The notes under the pieces were generated by a model. It was not told the DNA's origin. It saw only the letters and a program-made list of their open reading frames with translations, and did no database searches. This document shows positions 38,578-47,749 of a stretch of 64,000 nucleotides of DNA, one piece after another. The position numbers were made by a program, and so were the translations under genes. The DNA is from Thiomicrorhabdus sp. Kp2 (lineage in GTDB: Bacteria > Pseudomonadota > Gammaproteobacteria > Thiomicrospirales > Thiomicrospiraceae), in assembly GCF_000478585.1 (NCBI RefSeq), contig NZ_ARWI01000001.1:372001-436000 (forward strand), in the 5' to 3' direction. Each line of letters begins with the position of its first letter. Positions within the stretch are counted from its first letter, which is position 1.

Positions 38578-38614
38578 TTACCAGGCCTTTACACCCCCTT
38601 GCGGGGTGTGGTAA
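38578..38614. repeat. Palindrome split by a 21-nt hairpin, in the btuB leader
   Basis: TTACCAGGCCT (38578-38588) and GGTAA (38610-38614) add up to exactly one 16-mer, separated by 21 bases whose ACACCCC and GGGGTGT arms form a 7-bp stem with a 5-base loop. No T-run follows the stem. Confidence 0.75.
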
Positions 38615-38686
38615 TCCCATTTACCCAGCCTGTCCGTTTGCCTTCGTTCATTACACATAGATATGAATATGAATTGAAGGAAAATC

Positions 38687-40522
38687 ATGAAACTTTCAAA
38701 ACTCTCTGCGGCTATTTTAGCGGCAACCTTTTCACAAACCGTCTTTGCCGACGCCACTGATTTAGACAATATCGTTGTGTCTGCAAACAATATGTCGCAA
38801 AACATTCAATCTGTCACCAGCCAAGTGAATGTTATTACCCGTGAAGATATAGAACAAAAAAATTACCAAATTTTAGGTGATGCTCTAAAAATCGTGCCTG
38901 GTGTTAGTGTAAAAAACACTGGTGGGTTAGGTAAATCAAGTTCTATTTTTATGCGTGGCGCCTCTTCGTCTGATCGTCAGGCATTAATTTTAATTGATGG
39001 TATTGAACAAACCGATCCAGCAGGGATTGGCGCCAATGTAGCCAATATGCTTTTAAGTAATGTTGAACGAATTGAAATCTTAAAAGGTCCACAGTCTGGT
39101 GTTTGGGGTGCAAATGCTTCTGCAGGTGTTATTAATATCATCACAATAAAAGGCCAAAAAATCGCTAATGTGAATGTCGAAGTAGGCTCTAATAACACAA
39201 AAAAACTCGCAACGACATTAGGTGCGAATAATAAACAATTTGATTTTGCATTTCACCTTGAAGATATTAGTACCGATGGGTTTACGGCCATAAAGCCTTA
39301 CCATTCAAATGAATCTAGCTATGAAGACGATGGTTTTAACCAAACCGATGTTTCTTTTAAAATGGGCATAAATATCACTCCTGCCCATCGTATTGAAACG
39401 TTGATTAAAAATACCAGCGCAAGCAATGAATATGACTCGGGAACGAACCCCGATGATGCTTCTCTTTATAACGACAATGAAATCACCACTCGCCAACTGC
39501 AATATTTATATAACCAAGATAAAATCAATGGCCGTATTTATATTAATGAACAAACGATGAACGCTTTTTATAGCGGTTATGGTGGTTATTCAACAGATGG
39601 CTTAATTGAAGGTCTAGGCGGTCAGCTGGGTTATCAATATGGTCAACAAAATGCGTTAAATGTTTCTCTTGAGAAAAAGCATTTTAGAGATACATTAAGT
39701 GACACCGAATATACCAATACTGGTTACGCTATTGCCAATAGCCATTACTTAACGCCATCTTTAGTCCTAAACGAAGCGTTGCGTTATGATGAATATGACA
39801 ACTTTGATAACGCTACCACAGGTAAAATCGGGTTAAAAAACCATTTTACTGATCAAATATTTATTGCCGCTAATTACGGTACTGGCTACAACGCCCCTTC
39901 TTTATACCAAGTAAGTAGACCTGCAAATCCAACGGAGCTAAAACCCGAATCCGTTGAGGGTTATGAATTTACCTTGGGAGCTTATGGAGCGGAACTTACC
40001 TACTTTAATAGCCAAACAAAAGATAAACTTGAAGCACTTGGTTCTTGGTTTAATGGTTACTATGTTAATGCCGATGGGAAAACCACCACTGAAGGTTGGG
40101 AGCTCAGTTACCAAAAAGAACTTAATGCCATTAGTACACATTTTGCAGTCAATGCCACATGGCTTACTGCTAAGAATGAAGACAAGCAGCTTAAAGCCTA
40201 TATTCCTCAACAACAAGCCAATTTTACAGTTGATAATTACAGTATTACAAATCTGCATTTAGGATTAGAAACCCGTTATACAGGCACAAACTACTCTGCA
40301 GACGATGAAGTTGGTGCCCAGATTGGCGAATATTTTGTAACTGATTTTAATATTGATTATCAAGTGAATAAAAATCTAAACCTATATGCCAAAGTGGTTA
40401 ATCTTACCGATGAAGATTATATAACCAGTGTCGCTGATTGGCCTGCTACCAATGTGACACCAAATTATGTTTACGCCAACGGCGGTCGCCAGTTCTTTAT
40501 GGGTGTTCGTGGTAGTCTTTAA
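38687..40522 (+). CDS. btuB: TonB-dependent outer-membrane cobalamin receptor BtuB
   Basis: This 611-residue protein has a signal peptide (MKLSKLSAAILAATFSQTVFA), a TonB box-like DNIVVSAN, a plug domain (TREDIEQKNYQILGDALKIVPGVSV ... ILKGPQSGVWGANASAGVINI) and a beta-barrel. It should import vitamin B12 through the outer membrane. The riboswitch upstream and the corrinoid genes downstream assign the substrate more firmly than the sequence alone. Confidence 0.93.
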   Translation: MKLSKLSAAILAATFSQTVFADATDLDNIVVSANNMSQNIQSVTSQVNVITREDIEQKNYQILGDALKIVPGVSVKNTGGLGKSSSIFMRGASSSDRQALILIDGIEQTDPAGIGANVANMLLSNVERIEILKGPQSGVWGANASAGVINIITIKGQKIANVNVEVGSNNTKKLATTLGANNKQFDFAFHLEDISTDGFTAIKPYHSNESSYEDDGFNQTDVSFKMGINITPAHRIETLIKNTSASNEYDSGTNPDDASLYNDNEITTRQLQYLYNQDKINGRIYINEQTMNAFYSGYGGYSTDGLIEGLGGQLGYQYGQQNALNVSLEKKHFRDTLSDTEYTNTGYAIANSHYLTPSLVLNEALRYDEYDNFDNATTGKIGLKNHFTDQIFIAANYGTGYNAPSLYQVSRPANPTELKPESVEGYEFTLGAYGAELTYFNSQTKDKLEALGSWFNGYYVNADGKTTTEGWELSYQKELNAISTHFAVNATWLTAKNEDKQLKAYIPQQQANFTVDNYSITNLHLGLETRYTGTNYSADDEVGAQIGEYFVTDFNIDYQVNKNLNLYAKVVNLTDEDYITSVADWPATNVTPNYVYANGGRQFFMGVRGSL

Positions 40523-40542
40523 TTGATAAGAATCATAAATCT

Positions 40543-40576
40543 AAAACACGCCATGTTAGCAGCTTGTCGTGTTTTT
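40543..40576 (+). terminator. Possible terminator after btuB
   Basis: AAAACACG pairs with CGTGTTTT around a 17-base loop and is followed by TT. It may reduce read-through into the adenosyltransferase gene. Confidence 0.6.
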
Positions 40577-40637
40577 TATGTCACAATCATTTATAAAAAT
40601 GCTACATAGCCGTTGCGCTTAACAATAGAGAACAGAC

Positions 40638-41249
40638 ATGAATGAACAGAATATAAAACAAGACCAATATCATAAGCTAAGAATGGAACGTAAAAAGGCA
40701 CAAATTGATGCCTCAATTGCTTGTGCTTCTGATGAAAAAGGCATACTGCTTGTTATTACTGGCAATGGAAAAGGCAAATCGACATCGGGCTTTGGCATGG
40801 TGGCTCGTGCTTTGGGGCACGGTATGAAAGTGGGGGTTTGTCAGTTTATAAAAAGCCGTACCGACACAGGTGAAGAAGCGTTTTTTAAGCAACAACCCAA
40901 TTGTGAATGGCATGTTTTAGGGGATGGTTTTACCTGGGATACTCAAGATAGACAGCAAGACATTAGCACCTCAAAAAAAGGCTGGCAGGTAGCGACTAAA
41001 ATGCTGACTGACCCAAGCTATGATTTAGTGGTTTTAGATGAGTTAACCTATCTATTAAGTTATGACTACCTAGACAAAAACTTAGTGCTGGACACCATTC
41101 AAAACCGTCCAGAGATGCAACATGTAGTCGTAACTGGACGTTCTGCGATTATGGAACTTAGAGAATTAGCTGACACGGTTTCTGAAATTAAAGATGAAAA
41201 ACACGCTTATACCAGCGGCATTAAAGCGCAAAAAGGCGTTGATTTATAA
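40638..41249 (+). CDS. cobO: Cob(I)alamin adenosyltransferase (CobO/BtuR type)
   Basis: Transfers the 5'-deoxyadenosyl group from ATP to cob(I)alamin. The P-loop GNGKGKST is at residues 42-49 and VVLDELTYLL near 135-145 is the Walker B-like acidic motif. Length 203 is typical of CobA/CobO/BtuR. It follows btuB and ends two bases before btuF. Confidence 0.95.
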   Translation: MNEQNIKQDQYHKLRMERKKAQIDASIACASDEKGILLVITGNGKGKSTSGFGMVARALGHGMKVGVCQFIKSRTDTGEEAFFKQQPNCEWHVLGDGFTWDTQDRQQDISTSKKGWQVATKMLTDPSYDLVVLDELTYLLSYDYLDKNLVLDTIQNRPEMQHVVVTGRSAIMELRELADTVSEIKDEKHAYTSGIKAQKGVDL

Positions 41250-41251
41250 CC

Positions 41252-42109
41252 ATGAATAAACTCCTGCAAATAGTCTGGCTGCTTTTTTTAAGTTTACAAA
41301 GTTACCAGGCCTGGTCAAATGAGATTAAACCTGTAAACCGTATTATCTCTTTAGCACCCCATATAACCGAATTAGTGTATTCAGCTGGCGCTGGCGATAA
41401 ACTGGTGGGGGTAGCTGATTATTCTGATTTTCCAAAACAAGCCAAACTATTACCCGTGGTTGGCAGTTCAAACACCCTTAATATTGAAGCGATTATCGCT
41501 TTAAACCCAGAACTGATTATTGGCTGGGAATCCGCTATACGTCCGCAAGACCTTGCAAAACTGCGTTCTTTAGGCTTTAACGTCTGGCAAACAGAAGTTA
41601 AAAACCTAACCGACATCACCTCTCTAATAATAAAAATCGGTGAAAAAGCAGGCACACTTAAAACAGCAAAACAGATCGCTCAAAAGCTTAATTTCATTAT
41701 TCAAACAGAAAAAACCAAATATCAGAATAAACCGATGGTCACGGCTTTTTATCAAGTTTGGCAAATGCCGTTAATGACAATAAACGGGCAACAATTTATT
41801 AGTTTGGCAATGAATGTATGTGGGGCTAAAAACGCATTTGCCGATTTACCGATGCTCGCTTCAGAAATCAATATTGAAAGCTTAATCAAACGAAACCCCG
41901 ATGTGTTTTTAATTGGTGGAGAACAGGCGTTTCAACAGGCCTGGAAGGATAAATGGTTGGATTTTCCCATGCTTAACGCCGTTAAAAATCAACAACTCTA
42001 TTTACTGAATAATGACCTTTATCAAAGACCCACGGCTCGATTATTAGAAAACCTTCCTGCGTTATGCGAAATAATTGATCAAGCAAGAAAAGTTTCAATA
42101 ACCCATTAA
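41252..42109 (+). CDS. btuF: Periplasmic cobalamin-binding protein BtuF
   Basis: A signal peptide (MNKLLQIVWLLFLSLQSYQA) precedes a periplasmic-binding fold of the TroA-like type: RIISLAPHITELVYSAGAGDKLVGV, NTLNIEAIIALNPELIIGW, and the C-terminal NAVKNQQLYLLNNDLYQRPTARLLE. It should deliver B12 to an inner-membrane BtuCD transporter; no btuC or btuD is in the window. Two palindrome copies lie in the gene, one in the signal peptide region. Confidence 0.92.
   Translation: MNKLLQIVWLLFLSLQSYQAWSNEIKPVNRIISLAPHITELVYSAGAGDKLVGVADYSDFPKQAKLLPVVGSSNTLNIEAIIALNPELIIGWESAIRPQDLAKLRSLGFNVWQTEVKNLTDITSLIIKIGEKAGTLKTAKQIAQKLNFIIQTEKTKYQNKPMVTAFYQVWQMPLMTINGQQFISLAMNVCGAKNAFADLPMLASEINIESLIKRNPDVFLIGGEQAFQQAWKDKWLDFPMLNAVKNQQLYLLNNDLYQRPTARLLENLPALCEIIDQARKVSITH
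41305..41314. repeat. Palindrome core copy, exact (btuF signal peptide)
   Basis: TTACCAGGCCTGGTCA, read as Tyr-Gln-Ala-Trp-Ser at the signal peptide end. Confidence 0.95.
41935..41944. repeat. Palindrome core copy, one mismatch (in btuF)
   Basis: CAACAGGCCTGGAA, read as Gln-Gln-Ala-Trp-Lys. Confidence 0.75.
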
Positions 42110-42137
42110 TGATTTGATGATAATTTTGATTTGAAAA

Positions 42138-42338
42138 TCAACTTTTATCCGATAGGAAAAAATAAATCATATAACCACCATACATCACCACCATCACAAT
42201 GCTCATTAAGGTGATGGGACGAATCCCCTTCTGCTCAACAACAATTCCCTGTTGTTCAAGTTTTCGGTTACGAATTTTTTGCTTGAGTAACCAGTAAAAA
42301 AAGTAAACAACTGCGATTAAGGTGAGATATTTAAGCAT
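42138..42338 (-). CDS. Small membrane protein of unknown function
   Basis: This 66-residue protein has two hydrophobic stretches (about residues 3-18 and 43-62) joined by a basic/polar loop (KQKIRNRKLEQQ). It lies just downstream of kdsB on the same strand, 12 bases away. No family recognised. Confidence 0.6.
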   Translation of the reverse strand: MLKYLTLIAVVYFFYWLLKQKIRNRKLEQQGIVVEQKGIRPITLMSIVMVVMYGGYMIYFFLSDKS

Positions 42339-42350
42339 AAGATAGGCTAA

Positions 42351-43112
42351 TTAATTTGAAGCTAACAGGCGACGTACTTGCTGTAAATCTTCTGCAGTAT
42401 CGACTCCCACACCCGCATCACACAACGCATCTAAAACCAAAATATTCACACCATGCCAAAGCACACGTAGCTGTTCAAGTTTTTCAACATGCTCAAGCTC
42501 ACACTCAGGCCAGGCCACATACTGTTTAACAAAACCTGCACGGTAAGCATACAACCCAATATGGCGTTTGTACGCCCAATTGGTGGGTAAAGTTTTAATA
42601 TTTTGTGAAAAGGTGTCTCTTGACCAAGGCAATGGCGCACGACTAAAGTTAATGGCAAAATCATTTACATCGCGCGACACCTTAACAGCATGTGGGTCAA
42701 ACACGGTTTCTACAGAGTAGATCGGTTCGCACAAGGTGGCCATGGGTATGTTCGGGTTCGTCTCAAGCCCTTCTGCCACTTGATGAATCAGTTCAGAGGG
42801 TAGCATTGGTTCATCCCCCTGCACATTCACAATAATCTCATCATCTGCAATGCCTGACAATTGAATCACTTCGGCAATACGTTCTGTTCCCGATTGATGT
42901 TGGTCACCTGTTAGACAGACTTCCGCACCAAAAGCTTCGCACGCTGCTTTTACCTGTAACGATTCTGTGGCAATAATAATACGTTCCGCACCTGATTTTT
43001 TGGCTTGTTGCCAAGTCCACTGAATCATCGGTTTACCATGAATATCCATCAGTGGTTTACCTGGTAAACGGCTGGATTCAAAACGGGCAGGAATAATAAT
43101 GCAAAATGACAT
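42351..43112 (-). CDS. kdsB: CMP-KDO synthetase
   Basis: 3-deoxy-manno-octulosonate cytidylyltransferase activates KDO with CTP for lipopolysaccharide core. The nucleotide-binding N-terminus IIPARFESSRLPGKPLMDI, the NVQGDEPML Asp motif and the NWAYKRHIGLYAYR segment are all present. Length 253 is typical. It sits with ycaR and lpxK, a conserved outer-membrane biogenesis cluster. Confidence 0.96.
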   Translation of the reverse strand: MSFCIIIPARFESSRLPGKPLMDIHGKPMIQWTWQQAKKSGAERIIIATESLQVKAACEAFGAEVCLTGDQHQSGTERIAEVIQLSGIADDEIIVNVQGDEPMLPSELIHQVAEGLETNPNIPMATLCEPIYSVETVFDPHAVKVSRDVNDFAINFSRAPLPWSRDTFSQNIKTLPTNWAYKRHIGLYAYRAGFVKQYVAWPECELEHVEKLEQLRVLWHGVNILVLDALCDAGVGVDTAEDLQQVRRLLASN

Positions 43113-43148
43113 ATAAAAGTTCTACGTTAGTAAATGCTACGTGAGCAA

Positions 43149-43349
43149 TTAGCTTTTTTGTTTACGGTAAGTTTCAACTTCTTCAGCCGAAAGTTGACGT
43201 GCTTCGTCTTCAAGTAAAATTGGAATACCATCTCTAACAGGAAACGCTAAATTGGCTGCGGTAGAAATAAGCTCTTGTTTGGTCTTATCAAAAATAAGCT
43301 TAGTTTTGCTGACTGGGCAGACTAAAATTTCTAGTAATTTCGGATCCAT
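43149..43349 (-). CDS. Trm112-like (YcaR/UPF0434) small protein
   Basis: This 66-residue protein begins [20 protein letters not shown] and contains [19 protein letters not shown], the standard YcaR/Trm112 pattern. Only one Cys of the usual zinc knuckle is present. It commonly lies between lpxK and kdsB, as here. In some systems Trm112 proteins activate methyltransferases; the role here is not known. Confidence 0.92.
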   Translation of the reverse strand: MDPKLLEILVCPVSKTKLIFDKTKQELISTAANLAFPVRDGIPILLEDEARQLSAEEVETYRKQKS

Positions 43350-43371
43350 GTTCTACTCTTAAATTAATATA

Positions 43372-44418
43372 TTATTTGGCAGAATGACAACACTGCACGA
43401 TGTTATTGACAATATTTTGGTCACAATTGGGCATGACTTCTAAATACCACCAGTGCTTTTCATGTTCTGCGAATGCGGTACATTTTACCGCATCTTTTTC
43501 CGTCATAATTAAGGGTTTTTCGTCAATTGGTATTGAAGTCTGATTTAATAGCTCAACAAAGTCCAATTTTTGATACGCATAATGGTCTTTAAAAGGAGTA
43601 GCGTCAACCTCTAGCCCTATTTCTTCTAATGTTGAAAAGAAGCGTTGTGGATTTCCAATACCCGCAATGGCAAAGACCTGTTTTGTTGAGTATGTTTGTA
43701 AAAATTTGTCTATTGATAGTTGTACGTCAGGATTACCCACTAACTTAAAACAAGCTGGCCGTAACTGCATTTTACTTGGCGCTTTTTGTTGAAAGTCTAT
43801 TTTTGGAATGTCTTCATGCGCTAATAAGCCATTCCACACGGTAAAATCGACTTTCTCAATACGAGATAACGGTTCACGCAAAGGGCCTGAGGGCATACAG
43901 TAACCATTCCCAAACTGACGTTGAGCGTCAATCAGCACCACTTCAATATCTCTGGCTAACGCATAGTGCTGCAAACCATCGTCGCTAATCACAACATCAC
44001 ACTGCACTTTGCTATTAAGCAATTCGAGCGCCTCAACCCGTTTAGGTGAAACAGCAACTGGACAAGCTGTTTGTTTAACAAGCATTAAGGGTTCATCACC
44101 ACATTCACTTGCCAAACTGTGGTCAGTTACCCAGTGTGGCCAATTTGCTTGGTGAGCGCCATAACCGCGGCTAATAATACCAACCGTTAAGCCATGCGCT
44201 TTTAATTGCCTAGCCAACCAAATAATAAACGGGGTTTTGCCAGTACCGCCTACAACAAGATTACCCACCACAACCACAACCGCTTTGGATTGTTTTTGCG
44301 GTGGACTGTTTTCATAGTTTTTAAGACGACGAGCCGCCTCCCAACAAACGAGCTTTGCAAGAGGAAGCAATACCACACTCTGCCACTGCTTTTTTTCCCA
44401 AAACTTTGGCCAACTCAC
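43372..44418 (-). CDS. lpxK: Tetraacyldisaccharide 4'-kinase LpxK
   Basis: Phosphorylates the lipid A precursor at the membrane. The P-loop GNLVVGGTGKTPF and the VISDDGLQHY segment are diagnostic. I place the start at GTG 44418: it overlaps the comEC stop as GTGA and has AAGGAATT upstream. A frame running back to 44466 would lie inside comEC. The resulting length is 348 residues. Co-transcribed with comEC upstream. Confidence 0.94.
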   Translation of the reverse strand: MSWPKFWEKKQWQSVVLLPLAKLVCWEAARRLKNYENSPPQKQSKAVVVVVGNLVVGGTGKTPFIIWLARQLKAHGLTVGIISRGYGAHQANWPHWVTDHSLASECGDEPLMLVKQTACPVAVSPKRVEALELLNSKVQCDVVISDDGLQHYALARDIEVVLIDAQRQFGNGYCMPSGPLREPLSRIEKVDFTVWNGLLAHEDIPKIDFQQKAPSKMQLRPACFKLVGNPDVQLSIDKFLQTYSTKQVFAIAGIGNPQRFFSTLEEIGLEVDATPFKDHYAYQKLDFVELLNQTSIPIDEKPLIMTEKDAVKCTAFAEHEKHWWYLEVMPNCDQNIVNNIVQCCHSAK

Positions 44419-47048
44419 TGAAAGTAAATTCCTTGCTGAGACTGTAAACAGGAGTGATGATACCATTTACGCAAACTTTTGCGAGCCTCATAACGCAATT
44501 CAATATTTGAATGATTTATTTCAAAGGAGATGCCACCAGAACACGCCGTATTCCACCAAGAAATTGGATTGTTCTCAGCCACATTCTGAATACGATTCAC
44601 CACGTCTTTTGCGGGAAAATGAAAACGATTTAGATACCCCGAAGAAAACACCAATTTAGTAGGTTTTACCGCATCTAACCAGGCCTGGGAAGTAGATGTT
44701 TTACTGCCATGATGTCCCGCAATTAATAAATCTGCTTGTAATTTACCCGCTTGATTTTGATAGTGATTAAGCAATATTTTCTCGCCTTTTTTACTCAAAT
44801 CCCCCATGATTAATACCGACTGGTTTTGGTTACTGACTTTTAAAACACAAGACAGGTCATTATCTGTTTTTAAGCCTTTTTGCTCGGCGTTTTCAAAAGG
44901 CGATAATATTTCAAACCTAATGCCATCAAAAACCCACTGTTGACCAGATAAGCATGATTTGAATGGTTTACTCTGTTCACCCAATATTGAATTATTTAAC
45001 ATAAGATTTACTTGCTGAGCTTGCCCGCTCAGGGCGTGATTCACTGAGATCGCATCCAAAATTGATTGGGTACCGCCAGCGTGGTCAATATCGCTATGAC
45101 TGACAATCAATAAATCAATTGCTTGCCAGCCTTGCGCTGTTAAATATGGAATAACAGCCACTTTAGCCGCATCAGTGGTTTGTCCCCATTTGGCACCCGT
45201 ATCGTAAACCACCAAATGATGTGCCGTTTCAATCACAACCGCTTGCCCTTGCCCCACATCTAACACGGTTAACCAGGCCAGCTGATTTTCTGTTTGATTC
45301 ATTGGACGATTATTTGAATATGGAAAGAACAGCAAAATCATAAAATAAAGCACCAAAGCAGTAGAGAAATAGTTTGTACTTACAGCAAACCGCTTTTGCA
45401 GAAATTTAAATGATGTAATCAGTACAAACAACACGGAACTGACCGCAATCAACCATATAAAAGAGTGGTTTGTGCTATTTAAATCGAGCTTTGGTAATTG
45501 AACTAGAAAATGCAAATAAGACCAAATTTGCTGCCAAAACCAGTCCTGTTTTTCAAGTAAATAGTTTGCCAACTCAAGTGAAAATAGGCTCGAAAAAATA
45601 ACCACTACCAGGCCTGGCAAACCAATAAGACTCACAAAAGGCACTGCGATTAAGTTCGCAAACAAACCATACACAGGAACCTGATAAAAACTCCATAAAA
45701 TAAACGGTGCCAAGCCTGCTGTTAACATCAGTTGAATACCAAGGAATTGATGCCATTTCGATTTATTTTGATAAATTTTAAGTGCCAAAAAAATAAGACT
45801 AACCGCCATAAAAGAGAGCCAAAAACCTGAACTCAATACCGCGCGAGAATCCCAAACAACAACAATAAAGGCCGCCATAGCCAAAGCGCTCCACGGCCTA
45901 AACTGGCGCCTAATCAAGATAAACATTAAAGCCGTAGCAACCATAATCCATGCCCGCTGCGTTGGAATGGCTGCGCCAGAAAGCAAAAGATAAACGGTGG
46001 CAAAGAACAATCCACCCAGTGCTGAAAAAGTCTGTAAATTAATCAATTGATAACGGTATAACCCTAAACGCCAAACATACTTAAAAAGCCAAAACCCCAT
46101 CACCGCCACAATACTCATGTGCAGACCCGATATGGCCATAAGGTGAATTGTGCCAGTCTGTTGAAACAGTGCCCATTGTTGTTCATTAACGGCTGACTTT
46201 TCACCCACAGTCATACCAAGGTAAATCCCTTTGAATGGACTGTCTTTAAAAATGCCATCTAAATAATCAACTATTTCAGCACGCCAAACTCGCCAATTAA
46301 TAAAGGATTGTGACTGCAGTTTGATGGCGGTATATTCAATTTTTTGTTGATTTTGGTGTTTTAGATAAAGCCCAGAAACCGTCGATTTAGCAACGACATG
46401 GTTTTGGAATAGCCATTTCTCATAATCTCGACTCGCCAGATTCATAGCCGCATGATTGCTTTTGAGTTTGGCATAAAAACGCCAACGTTCCCCTACTAAA
46501 GGTTGTTTATCTTGGTTAATCAGTTGAGAAAATTCATGGTTATCTAAATACCATGTCAATTTAATTTTAGGTTTATTAAGTAACCAGGCCTGGCTATTTT
46601 TTAATAATGAAACATCTCCTAAAGTAGTTACCTTAGAAAGAGATGCCTCAAAGACTATTTTTGAAAAATGTTCACTTTTAACCACTTTAGGAATGCTTAA
46701 AACCTCTACCTCTATGAGGTTTTTATGCTCCAAGAAAACATTTGAGATACTCGGGGCAAAAAAAGCCTGCCAGAAAACCACATTCATCCCTATAATGGCA
46801 CTAAACACCAGGTGAAAAATGCGATTCTGCCAGCTTATTATTGACAAACTTTGTCTAAGTAAACGCCTTCTTTTCTTGAAGTAAAAATGACGTAATCTAT
46901 AAAAGGTAATAAACCAAACTGCCCATATCAGTAAAACAAGCAGTAAACCACCGCTCCATAAAGGTGGAAATTCTGTTAACTGGTAGCATAGAATAACCGT
47001 AACAATAAAACCGATAACGAATTGAATAAACATGCCAAAAAAACTCAT
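44415..47048 (-). CDS. comEC: DNA-uptake channel ComEC/Rec2
   Basis: This 877-residue protein has N-terminal membrane helices and a DUF4131/OB-like region, the Competence domain with about ten helices (FQQTGTIHLMAISGLHMSI), and a C-terminal metallo-beta-lactamase-like domain with SHSDIDHAGG (near 648) and AGHHGSKTS (near 782). ComEC carries single-stranded DNA across the inner membrane in natural transformation. A TAGGTAA ribosome site supports the ATG at 47048. Three palindrome copies lie within it (44679, 45608 and 46584). Confidence 0.93.
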   Translation of the reverse strand: MSFFGMFIQFVIGFIVTVILCYQLTEFPPLWSGGLLLVLLIWAVWFITFYRLRHFYFKKRRRLLRQSLSIISWQNRIFHLVFSAIIGMNVVFWQAFFAPSISNVFLEHKNLIEVEVLSIPKVVKSEHFSKIVFEASLSKVTTLGDVSLLKNSQAWLLNKPKIKLTWYLDNHEFSQLINQDKQPLVGERWRFYAKLKSNHAAMNLASRDYEKWLFQNHVVAKSTVSGLYLKHQNQQKIEYTAIKLQSQSFINWRVWRAEIVDYLDGIFKDSPFKGIYLGMTVGEKSAVNEQQWALFQQTGTIHLMAISGLHMSIVAVMGFWLFKYVWRLGLYRYQLINLQTFSALGGLFFATVYLLLSGAAIPTQRAWIMVATALMFILIRRQFRPWSALAMAAFIVVVWDSRAVLSSGFWLSFMAVSLIFLALKIYQNKSKWHQFLGIQLMLTAGLAPFILWSFYQVPVYGLFANLIAVPFVSLIGLPGLVVVIFSSLFSLELANYLLEKQDWFWQQIWSYLHFLVQLPKLDLNSTNHSFIWLIAVSSVLFVLITSFKFLQKRFAVSTNYFSTALVLYFMILLFFPYSNNRPMNQTENQLAWLTVLDVGQGQAVVIETAHHLVVYDTGAKWGQTTDAAKVAVIPYLTAQGWQAIDLLIVSHSDIDHAGGTQSILDAISVNHALSGQAQQVNLMLNNSILGEQSKPFKSCLSGQQWVFDGIRFEILSPFENAEQKGLKTDNDLSCVLKVSNQNQSVLIMGDLSKKGEKILLNHYQNQAGKLQADLLIAGHHGSKTSTSQAWLDAVKPTKLVFSSGYLNRFHFPAKDVVNRIQNVAENNPISWWNTACSGGISFEINHSNIELRYEARKSLRKWYHHSCLQSQQGIYFQ
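44679..44688. repeat. Palindrome core copy, exact (in comEC)
   Basis: AACCAGGCCTGGGA, read on the minus strand as Ser-Gln-Ala-Trp-Leu. Confidence 0.95.
45608..45617. repeat. Palindrome core copy, exact (in comEC)
   Basis: CTACCAGGCCTGGCAA, read on the minus strand as Leu-Pro-Gly-Leu-Val. Confidence 0.95.
46584..46593. repeat. Palindrome core copy, exact (in comEC)
   Basis: AACCAGGCCTGGCT, read on the minus strand as Ser-Gln-Ala-Trp-Leu. Confidence 0.95.
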
Positions 47049-47547
47049 TAAACGTTACCTACCCCATCCTGATAAAGTCAAGAGCATGAAAGGATTAGGG
47101 GTTTTAGGCAAATGGCTCCATAACCCGAATATTTGGCATCTCAATCGACACTCTGTTTCTAAGGCTTTTTTTATTGGGCTTTTTTGGATGTCCATTCCAA
47201 TTCCTTCACAAATGATTGCCTCTGCCTTTACCGCGATATTTTTTCGAGCCAATCTACCTCTAAGTGTGGCTTTAGTCTGGATAAGCAACCCTTTCACTAT
47301 GCCGCCTATCTTCTATTTCAATTATTTGGTCGGGACTTTTATTCTTGGTCATGAAGCACAAGAAAATCTCTCTTTTGAGTTAAGTTGGCATTGGATTGTC
47401 AATGTTCTCGGTGAACTATGGCTTCCACTTTATCTAGGTAGCGTTATAGTTGGCATAGTTCTTGGTTCAACTGCTTACTTTGTAGTCAATATTTTATGGC
47501 GCCATCACGTGGCCAAAAGCTGGTTTTCTAGAAAAACAAGAAAATAA
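47032..47547 (+). CDS. DUF2062 family membrane protein
   Basis: This 171-residue protein matches the DUF2062 pattern: MPKKLIKRYLPHPDKV, LHNPNIWHLNRHSVSKAF, then hydrophobic segments with WISNPFTMPPIFYFNY. The function is unknown. It diverges from comEC and the two starts overlap by 17 bases, so their promoters must lie inside each other's coding sequence. Confidence 0.87.
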   Translation: MPKKLIKRYLPHPDKVKSMKGLGVLGKWLHNPNIWHLNRHSVSKAFFIGLFWMSIPIPSQMIASAFTAIFFRANLPLSVALVWISNPFTMPPIFYFNYLVGTFILGHEAQENLSFELSWHWIVNVLGELWLPLYLGSVIVGIVLGSTAYFVVNILWRHHVAKSWFSRKTRK

Positions 47548-47749
47548 GTAAAAGAACTAAGTTTATACTAACAAAGTTTGAGATTAATAATAATATATTC
47601 TTAATTAATGCCAGTTTTGGTTATTTTCTTACCGCTCTTTTGTAAAATTTTGCTTACAATAAGGTTTAGAATTAATGAGTTAATATGCATAGTCAAATAA
47701 AATCGAACCCTATCGAAATTGAAACATCATGCAGCACGAAGGTATCAAA

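Larger units (their letters stand above)
38110..38686. other. Long leader region of the btuB operon
   Basis: A 577-base gap holding, in order, one palindrome copy (38155-38170), a cobalamin riboswitch (38300-38470) and a split palindrome with an embedded hairpin (38578-38614), then the btuB ribosome site GAAGGAAAATC. No credible protein gene. Confidence 0.8.
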
